This document shows, piece by piece, positions 17,163-22,496 of a stretch of DNA of 26,583 nucleotides. Positions within the stretch are counted from its first letter, which is position 1; each line of letters begins with the position of its first letter. The translations under genes were made by a program, and so were the position numbers. The notes below the pieces were generated by a model. It saw only the letters and a list, made by a program, of their open reading frames with translations. It was not told the origin of the DNA and ran no database searches. Origin of the DNA: Candidatus Segatella intestinihominis (lineage in GTDB: Bacteria > Bacteroidota > Bacteroidia > Bacteroidales > Bacteroidaceae); the NCBI GenBank assembly GCA_900548535.1, contig URLG01000035.1:1-26583 (forward strand), in the 5' to 3' direction.

Positions 17163-18029
17163 ATGAAGAGAATAATATTATCTATCGCTACCCTGCTTTT
17201 CGCCATGAGCATAAATGCACAGACATTTACAGCAGATCAACTGGAGAAATATGCTAAAGATAAGTATGGCAGTAACTGGGCAAAAGCTGCTGTAAACTTG
17301 AAAAACGAAGTGGCTTTAGACAACGAGAACCGACTCAACTATCAGGAAATCATAGAATGTCCAGGGCAGAGCAAAGAACAACTTTTTGCAAAAGCACTCA
17401 AATGGTTTAAGAAAACATTCAAGACCCAAGACACGAAAGGCACCATCATTGAGCAAGATGAGGAAAACGGTCTTATCGTTGCCAAGGCGCATATTGAGAA
17501 GGTGGCCGTCCAGTCTGCTGGCGTTAATCGTTATCAGGTAGACCTGGCACCTTATATCCGTGTAGACTTAAAAGAGGAAAGAGCACGTATCAGTGCCTAC
17601 GCTGGCAATTACGAAGTAAAAGTTTCCAAAGGCGGTGGAACAACCAGTACTATTGGAGCATTTGCCGCAGTAGCAGCCATGGTAGCTGTAGTAGCAGCTA
17701 CAAGTGATAACGACAAAAGTGACTCAAACGACAAGAAGGAAACTACATCAAGTTCTAGCTCTTCCTCAAAGTCTGAAACGACATCTTCGTCATCGTCAAA
17801 GTCATCAACCTCGTCAACATCCTCTGATTCATCTAAGGATGCAAAAGATGATGACAAAATCGAGTATTGGGACATCAATTCATGCTATCCATTCATAGAG
17901 AAGGACAGGCACAAGAAGGCTTCTAGTAAAGCTTTTGTAATGACATCAGCATTCCAGAATTCGATCATCGATATACTGAAGGAAGCTTTATTGGCTGACA
18001 ATACCAGCAGTTTTGATGATGATTGGTAA
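17163..18029 (+). CDS. Exported DUF4468-like protein with hydrophobic segment and Ser-rich linker
   Basis: A 288-residue protein with a signal peptide ending INA|Q near residue 19. Residues about 55-155 (YQEIIECPGQSKEQLFAKAL, WFKKTFKTQDTKG, EQDEENGLIVAKAHIE, PYIRVDLKEERARISAYAGN) match the pattern of DUF4468, a small TBP-like-fold domain common in Bacteroidota envelope proteins. A hydrophobic Ala/Val stretch (about 163-181, TIGAFAAVAAMVAVVAA) could be a membrane segment. It is followed by a low-complexity Ser/Lys/Asp region (about 182-232) and a C-terminal helical tail (FVMTSAFQNSIIDILKEALL). This suggests a membrane-anchored protein with domains on both sides of a flexible linker. The role is unknown, but position ties it to the peptidase operon. 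Confidence 0.78.
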   Translation: MKRIILSIATLLFAMSINAQTFTADQLEKYAKDKYGSNWAKAAVNLKNEVALDNENRLNYQEIIECPGQSKEQLFAKALKWFKKTFKTQDTKGTIIEQDEENGLIVAKAHIEKVAVQSAGVNRYQVDLAPYIRVDLKEERARISAYAGNYEVKVSKGGGTTSTIGAFAAVAAMVAVVAATSDNDKSDSNDKKETTSSSSSSSKSETTSSSSSKSSTSSTSSDSSKDAKDDDKIEYWDINSCYPFIEKDRHKKASSKAFVMTSAFQNSIIDILKEALLADNTSSFDDDW

Positions 18030-18070
18030 AATGTAAACAAAGAACAACAACTCTATAAATAAACAGGATT

Positions 18071-19075
18071 ATGAACATCTATCGATATAGCTTAAGCATC
18101 ATGATACTGCTTCTGACCATGGCAGTACAGCCCATATATGCCCAAAGAATATCAGTAGGCAAAAAGGGGCTCATCAAGGTGATGCGCACAGACTCAACCA
18201 GTGCCCAAGAGTATGTCAAAGAGCAGAACAACGGCACAAGCATTAGCAGAAGCAAGAAATCTAACAACATCAATTCTTTGAGCAAGATTTTGAAATCGGA
18301 TGTTGACCTCAACATTCCTATTTCTAAGAATACACAAGAGAAGACTTTTGCCGTTATCATAGCCAATGAGAACTACGAGGAAGAGGTAAATGTAGACTAT
18401 GCCCTCAATGACGGAATCGCTTTCAGCCAGTATTGTGCCAAGACACTAGGCATACCAGAGAGCAACATTCATATCCGCAAGGACGCTACGCTCAATAACA
18501 TCTTGGCAGAGATGAGCTGGATGGAAAACATAGCTAAAGCGTACGGCAAAGAGGCTAAGTTTATCTTCTACTACGCAGGCCATGGTGTGCCAGACGAGAG
18601 CAATGGAACAGCTTATCTGCTACCAGTAGACGGAAAAAGCAATATTCTTGCCACAGGATATAGCATCGGCAAACTTTATGACCAGCTCAATGCATTAAAA
18701 TCACAAAATGTAACGGTTATCATGGATGCCTGCTTTAGTGGTGCCAAGCGAGGCGAAGGTATGCTAGCCTCAGCACGAGGCGTAGCCATCAAGGCAAAAT
18801 CGGAAGCTCCTAAGGGCAACATGATGGTCATCACCGCTGCCCAAGGCAATGAAACTGCTTATCCTTACAAGGAGAAAAAGCATGGACTGTTCACCTATTT
18901 CTTGCTCAAAAAACTGCAAGAGAGCAAAGGTAACACTACCTATGGCGAACTCTTCGACTTTGTCAAGAAGAACGTATCCCAAAAATCGGTTGTAGTCAAT
19001 GAAAAGAGCCAGACACCATCTATCAGTGTATCTGGCGAGATGGCAACCAAATGGCAAAATGCCAAGCTACAATAA
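18071..19075 (+). CDS. Exported stand-alone caspase-like (C14) peptidase
   Basis: A 334-residue exported protein with a signal peptide ending IYA|Q near residue 25. A short, basic and polar stalk (26-85) leads to a caspase-like domain (about 90-325). The dyad is H171 (FYYAGHGVP) and C221 (IMDACFSGA), 50 residues apart, exactly as in the TPR-caspase protein upstream. The two domains are close paralogues: both have CFSG-K-R-EGMLASARGVA, then HGLFTY-LLKKLQE and a QTP near the end. Both are preceded by the same SDVDxNIP linker (76-83 here). It is the last gene of the operon and is followed by a strong terminator. A secreted C14 enzyme working in the periplasm or on the surface is inferred; the substrate is unknown. 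Confidence 0.9.
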   Translation: MNIYRYSLSIMILLLTMAVQPIYAQRISVGKKGLIKVMRTDSTSAQEYVKEQNNGTSISRSKKSNNINSLSKILKSDVDLNIPISKNTQEKTFAVIIANENYEEEVNVDYALNDGIAFSQYCAKTLGIPESNIHIRKDATLNNILAEMSWMENIAKAYGKEAKFIFYYAGHGVPDESNGTAYLLPVDGKSNILATGYSIGKLYDQLNALKSQNVTVIMDACFSGAKRGEGMLASARGVAIKAKSEAPKGNMMVITAAQGNETAYPYKEKKHGLFTYFLLKKLQESKGNTTYGELFDFVKKNVSQKSVVVNEKSQTPSISVSGEMATKWQNAKLQ

Positions 19076-19119
19076 GACTGTCTCAAAGAAACACAAAGAC
19101 AAATGTAAAAACATAATAA

Positions 19120-19153
19120 GATTCTGATGCCTAAACTTTTAGGCATCAGAATC
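19120..19153. terminator. Strong bidirectional terminator after the caspase-like operon
   Basis: A 16-bp perfect inverted repeat (19120-19135 with 19138-19153; arm GATTCTGATGCCTAAA). On the minus strand it is followed by TTATTATGTTTTT, a good terminator tail. On the plus strand the tail is TGTTTC, which is weaker. It closes the operon and could also end a minus-strand transcript from about 19290. Confidence 0.82.
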
Positions 19154-19154
19154 A

Positions 19155-19170
19155 TGTTTCACATGAAACA
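19155..19170. promoter_or_regulatory. parS-like site (one mismatch)
   Basis: TGTTTCACATGAAACA matches the parS consensus at 15 of 16 positions, with the only change in the central CpG (G to A). It abuts the operon terminator and lies about 17 kb from the exact parS. The central change may weaken ParB binding. Confidence 0.6.
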
Positions 19171-19173
19171 TTT

Positions 19174-19293
19174 CTACCATATTCTCTTCAATTTCTTAAG
19201 AGCTATCACGCTTTGGTTATAGTCATTGATAGCCTGAGCATGTTTCAGTTTGATATCCAAAGGGTCAGAAAGTACATCTTGCGTTTCATGGGG
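19174..19293 (-). pseudogene. Possible short gene or gene remnant
   Basis: On the minus strand an open frame of about 40 codons ends at the TAG at 19174-19176. Its protein-like end contains DPLDIKLKHAQAINDYNQ and then SVIALKKLKRIW. No in-frame ATG is present and a stop precedes it, so it may be a remnant or use a rare start. A -7-like TAACTTTG (19295-19302, minus) lies just before it and the bidirectional terminator just after it. I do not recognise the product. Confidence 0.3.
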
Positions 19294-19383
19294 GCAAAGT
19301 TACTACTTTCCCGCACTTTGCCACATAGAATGTAGAAAAAGATGAGTTTATGAGCCATTTTAACATTATTTGCCTAAAATTCC

Positions 19384-19414
19384 TTGGAACGTATCAAATA
19401 TAATCGTATCTTTG
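19384..19414 (+). promoter_or_regulatory. Promoter of the rubredoxin/superoxide reductase genes
   Basis: A -7 element TATCTTTG (19407-19414) with TTGG at 19384-19387 as the -33, close to the usual spacing. The start codon of the rubredoxin gene is 74 bp downstream, leaving a leader of about 65 nt. Confidence 0.7.
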
Positions 19415-19487
19415 CCCCATCTACCAAACATTCTTTGGCAGATAAGCGTGAAGTAACTACAGCATTAACTTAAAAAACAAAAGCATT

Positions 19488-19652
19488 ATGAAGAAATATG
19501 TTTGTGACGTATGTGGCTGGGTATACGACCCAGAAGTAGGCGACCCTGACAATGGCATCGCTCCTGGTACTGCATTTGAGGATATCCCAGACGATTGGGT
19601 ATGCCCACTTTGCGGTGTAGGCAAGGATGAGTTTAGTCCTGTAGAGGAGTAA
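19488..19652 (+). CDS. Rubredoxin
   Basis: A 54-residue one-iron electron carrier. The two CxxC pairs that bind Fe(SCys)4 are C6-x2-C9 (VCDVCGW) and C39-x2-C42 (VCPLCG). The rest is classic rubredoxin: WVYDPEVGDPDNGIAPGTAF, then EDIPDDWVCPLCG and a closing KDEFSPVEE. Length is the family norm. The superoxide reductase gene follows 39 bp downstream; rubredoxin is the usual electron donor to that enzyme, so the two form a functional pair in oxygen defence. The start is the only possible ATG with the full domain. Confidence 0.97.
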   Translation: MKKYVCDVCGWVYDPEVGDPDNGIAPGTAFEDIPDDWVCPLCGVGKDEFSPVEE

Positions 19653-19691
19653 GCTCACATCAGTTTATCATTTTATTTTGGAGGAAAGATT

Positions 19692-20063
19692 ATGACTAAG
19701 ACAAGAGAAATCTACCGCTGCACAGTTTGTGGCAATGTGGTAGAGGTTGTGAATCCCGGTGCAGTGCTTAGTTGCTGCGGACAGCCGATGAAACAGATGA
19801 AGGAGAACACCACGGATGGTGCCAAGGAGAAACATGTGCCCGTCATCGAACCTATTGAGGGCGGCTATCGTGTAAAGGTGGGAAGCGCAGAACATCCTAT
19901 GCTCCCAGAGCATTACATCCAGTGGATAGAGCTACTCACTCCTACCGATGTGCTTCGCCATGAGTTGCAGCCAGGCGAGAAGCCTGAGGCCATTTTCTTG
20001 ACAGATGCCAAGGAGGTATCAGCTCGCGAGTATTGCAACCTGCATGGGTTGTGGAAAGGATAA
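19692..20063 (+). CDS. Superoxide reductase, desulfoferrodoxin (2Fe) type
   Basis: Reduces superoxide to hydrogen peroxide without producing oxygen, a defence used by anaerobes. The 123 residues carry both iron centres. Centre I (desulforedoxin-type) has C10, C13, C28 and C29 (CTVCG...SCCGQPMK). The catalytic centre II has H48 (EKHVPVI), H68 (AEHPM), H74 (EHYIQW), C115 and H118 (YCNLHGLW). E46-K47 form the conserved active-site loop that helps protonation. The start has an unusually strong Shine-Dalgarno for this phylum (GGAGGAAAG, 19680-19688). It is likely co-transcribed with rubredoxin, its probable electron donor. Confidence 0.96.
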   Translation: MTKTREIYRCTVCGNVVEVVNPGAVLSCCGQPMKQMKENTTDGAKEKHVPVIEPIEGGYRVKVGSAEHPMLPEHYIQWIELLTPTDVLRHELQPGEKPEAIFLTDAKEVSAREYCNLHGLWKG

Positions 20064-20085
20064 GACTTAAAATATCATCAACTTA

Positions 20086-20173
20086 CACTTGTTGTGCGTG
20101 TGCACATCAGCTGATGGACGTGTGCACAACAGCTGATGTGCGAGCGCATAACAGCTGTTGTGCGATTGACGAG
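20086..20173. repeat. Tandem array A: four 22-bp units centred on CAGCTG
   Basis: CAGCTG occurs at 20108, 20130 and 20152, exactly 22 bp apart, and a decayed CACTTG lies one unit earlier at 20086. The units share GTGCACAACAGCTGATGTGC-like sequence. Each is close to a palindrome: CATCAGCTGATG (20105-20116) and AACAGCTGTT (20150-20159) are perfect. The period is not a multiple of three and no gene covers the region. Confidence 0.8.
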
Positions 20174-20177
20174 AAAA

Positions 20178-20297
20178 GGTTTCTCGAAGACTTCTATTGG
20201 TTCTTCGAGAAACTTCTATTGGTTCTTTCAAAGACTTCTACTTATCCTTCCAATGGCTTCTATTACTTCTTTCTAAGACTTCTATTAGTTCATTCAG
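20178..20297. repeat. Tandem array B: five to six 22-bp units with ACTTCTATTGGTTCTT core
   Basis: Units start at 20188, 20210, 20232, 20254 and 20276, each 22 bp, sharing (A/G)ACTTCTATT with a variable TTCTTTC tail; a partial unit precedes them at 20178. Similarity falls to the right. This array has a different sequence from array A but the same period, and it follows directly after it in the sodium-free gap between the superoxide reductase gene and ychF. No spacers are present, so it is not a CRISPR array. Confidence 0.8.
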
Positions 20298-20350
20298 CAG
20301 TTATCTATAGCAACCATACCACTAAAAATCACAAAAAAGTAACGTTTTAT

Positions 20351-20381
20351 TTTGTAGTGTCTCCTTTTTGCAGTACCTTTG
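20351..20381 (+). promoter_or_regulatory. ychF promoter, full consensus
   Basis: TTTG (20351-20354), a 19-bp spacer, then TACCTTTG (20374-20381) give the textbook Bacteroidota promoter. The ychF start codon is 30 bp downstream. Confidence 0.85.
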
Positions 20382-20411
20382 CACTCAGAAATTTAAACGT
20401 TTAAAGATAAA

Positions 20412-21518
20412 ATGGCATTAAAATGTGGTATTGTAGGCCTGCCTAATGTAGGTAAGTCTACTTTGTTCAACTGTCTGTCTAGTGCAAAGGCACAGGCAGC
20501 TAACTTCCCTTTCTGTACTATCGAGCCTAACCTGGGCGTAATCACCGTACCAGACGAGCGCTTGAATAAGTTGGCAGAAATCGTTCATCCAGGTCGCATC
20601 GTTCCTGCTACTTGCGAGATTGTAGACATCGCAGGTCTCGTTAAGGGTGCCAGCAAGGGCGAAGGCTTGGGCAATAAATTCTTGGGTAATATCCGTGAGT
20701 GTGATGCTATCATCCACGTTATCCGTTGCTTCGACGATGATAACATCGTACGTGAGGGCGGCGCAGCCGTTGACCCTCTGGAGGATAAGAGCGTCATCGA
20801 CACAGAGTTGCAGCTCAAGGACTTGGAGACTATCGAGTCTCAGCTCGCCAAGCAGCAGAAGACTGCCGCTGCCGGCAACAAGGACGCCAAGACCATGGTT
20901 AAGGTATTGGAGGCTTACAAGGCTGTATTGGAGCAGGGCAAGAACGCTCGCTCTGTAGGTGAATTCGACACCAAGGAAGAAGAGAAGGCAGCTCACGACT
21001 TGTTCCTCCTCACTACCAAGCCTGTGCTCTACGTAGCCAATGTTGACGAGGCTTCTGCCAAGACAGGCAATGAGTATAGCAAGAAGGTAGAGGAAATCGC
21101 CAAGGAGGAAGGCGCTGAGTGCATGGTTATCGCAGCCAAGACAGAGGAAGACATCGCTGGATTGGAGACTTACGAGGACAAGCAGATGTTCCTCGAAGAG
21201 CTCGGCTTGGAGGAGAGTGGTGTAAACCGCCTCATCAAGAAGGCTTACGCCCTGCTGAACCTTGAGACATTCATCACCGCTGGTGAGATGGAGGTAAAGG
21301 CTTGGACTTATCACAAGGGCTGGAAGGCTCCTCAGTGCGCTGGTGTCATCCACACCGACTTCGAGAAGGGATTCATCCGTGCAGAGGTCATCAAGTACGA
21401 CGACTATATCAAGTATGGCTCAGAGGCTGCCGTTCGCGAGGCTGGTAAACTCGGCATCGAGGGTAAGGAGTACGTAGTACAGGATGGCGACATCATGCAC
21501 TTCAGATTTAATGTATAA
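20412..21518 (+). CDS. ychF: Redox-regulated ATPase YchF (Obg-like)
   Basis: P-loop NTPase of the Obg/OLA1 group that hydrolyses ATP rather than GTP and associates with ribosomes. The 368 residues match the family (about 363). The P-loop is GLPNVGKST (9-17), switch I region NFPFCTIEPN, and switch II DIAGLVKGASKGEGLGN. The G4 motif is NVDE (210-213) in place of GTP-specific NKxD, in line with ATP use. A coiled-coil insertion lies at about 125-200 and a C-terminal TGS domain at about 285-368 (ITAGEMEVKAWTYHKGWKAPQCAGVIHTDFEKGF is its start, interrupted here only by my listing). Own promoter upstream; lgt follows after 34 bp. Confidence 0.97.
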   Translation: MALKCGIVGLPNVGKSTLFNCLSSAKAQAANFPFCTIEPNLGVITVPDERLNKLAEIVHPGRIVPATCEIVDIAGLVKGASKGEGLGNKFLGNIRECDAIIHVIRCFDDDNIVREGGAAVDPLEDKSVIDTELQLKDLETIESQLAKQQKTAAAGNKDAKTMVKVLEAYKAVLEQGKNARSVGEFDTKEEEKAAHDLFLLTTKPVLYVANVDEASAKTGNEYSKKVEEIAKEEGAECMVIAAKTEEDIAGLETYEDKQMFLEELGLEESGVNRLIKKAYALLNLETFITAGEMEVKAWTYHKGWKAPQCAGVIHTDFEKGFIRAEVIKYDDYIKYGSEAAVREAGKLGIEGKEYVVQDGDIMHFRFNV

Positions 21519-21552
21519 TTTGCCCTTGCTTAGTAGGCAATAAAAATACTAT

Positions 21553-22416
21553 ATGATGGCAAATTTACTCAACTTTATCGTATGGGATCCAGACCCTATC
21601 TTGGCTCATCTGGGTCCCTTGACCATCCGATACTACTCCACTTGCTGGCTCATCGGCTTGCTGCTAGGCTATCTGCTGATGCACAAGCTCTACAGAGAGC
21701 AGAAGCTGGGTGAGGAGAAGTTTGAACCGCTCTTCATCTACATCTTCTTCGGAGTGTTGATAGGTGGTAGATTGGGGCATTGTCTCTTCTATCAGCCAGA
21801 ATACTTCCTCACGCAGTGGGATCACTTCATCGAGATGCTGATACCATTCCATCACATGCCCGATGGCAGTTGGAAGCTGACAGGCTATGAGGGATTGGCA
21901 AGCCATGGAGGCGTATTCGGCATGTTTGTAGCCATCTGGCTCTACTGTCGCCATACCAAGGTGGGCGGTTGGACGGTGCTCGACAATATGGGCATCTGCT
22001 CAGGCATCACAGCCACCTTCATCCGCTTGGGCAACCTGATGAACTCCGAGATTATCGGCAAGGTTACCGATGTGCCTTGGGCATTTATCTTCGTTCGCGA
22101 AGACCAGTATCCACGCCATCCGGGTCAGCTCTATGAGGCATTGGCTTATTTCTGCTTCCTCCTCATCATCCTCTTCATCTATAAGAAGAGAGGTCCTAAG
22201 AGCGTTGGAACCGGTTTCTATTTCGGTCTTTGCCTTACCCTTATCTTCACCTTCCGCTTCTTCATCGAATATACGAAGGAGATTCAGGTGGCATTCGAGG
22301 CAGGCTTGCCTATGGATATGGGACAGATATTGAGTATTCCGCTCATCATCGCCGGTGTATGGAGCATTGCTTCCAGCACAAAGAGAGCGAAAGAAAAGAA
22401 CGTAGAGGCAAAATAA
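21553..22416 (+). CDS. lgt: Prolipoprotein diacylglyceryl transferase
   Basis: Inner-membrane enzyme that moves the diacylglyceryl group of phosphatidylglycerol onto the lipobox Cys of prolipoproteins, the first step of lipoprotein maturation. The 287 residues are mainly hydrophobic, with about seven membrane segments. Signatures: GGRLGHCLFYQPEYF, the ASHGG loop (E. coli catalytic His region), RLGNLMNSEIIG (the Lgt signature with its essential Arg and Asn), RHPGQLYEAL, and RFFIEYTKE. ATG 21553 and ATG 21556 are adjacent; either may be used. It lies 34 bp after ychF with no clear promoter, so it may share that transcript. It ends at a terminator shared with the convergent mutS. Confidence 0.97.
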   Translation: MMANLLNFIVWDPDPILAHLGPLTIRYYSTCWLIGLLLGYLLMHKLYREQKLGEEKFEPLFIYIFFGVLIGGRLGHCLFYQPEYFLTQWDHFIEMLIPFHHMPDGSWKLTGYEGLASHGGVFGMFVAIWLYCRHTKVGGWTVLDNMGICSGITATFIRLGNLMNSEIIGKVTDVPWAFIFVREDQYPRHPGQLYEALAYFCFLLIILFIYKKRGPKSVGTGFYFGLCLTLIFTFRFFIEYTKEIQVAFEAGLPMDMGQILSIPLIIAGVWSIASSTKRAKEKNVEAK

Positions 22417-22444
22417 TATTAGACGACTTATTTTCAGATTATAA

Positions 22445-22496
22445 AAATCCCTCCTCGTGCAACAGCATCTGCTGCCACGGGGAGGGATTTATATTT
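22445..22496. terminator. Bidirectional terminator between lgt and mutS
   Basis: AAATCCCTCC (22445-22454) pairs exactly with GGAGGGATTT (22481-22490), and the stem continues inward through TCGTG/CACGG (one T-G pair), about 15 bp in all. A T-rich ATATTTTTAT follows on the plus strand, and an A-run before the stem gives T-run ends on the minus strand. It serves both convergent genes. Confidence 0.88.

Noticed and set aside
20086..20297. CRISPR array
   Set aside because: The 22-bp units are contiguous with no unique spacers and decay gradually; no cas genes are near.
20033..20404. 123-codon plus-strand frame after the superoxide reductase gene
   Set aside because: It overlaps the reductase 3' end, runs through two 22-bp tandem arrays (22 is not a multiple of 3) and across the ychF promoter; the product is low-complexity and implausible.
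20418..21353. 311-codon minus-strand frame opposite ychF
   Set aside because: It is antisense to an unmistakable YchF and has no recognisable motifs; it arises from the codon bias of the real gene.
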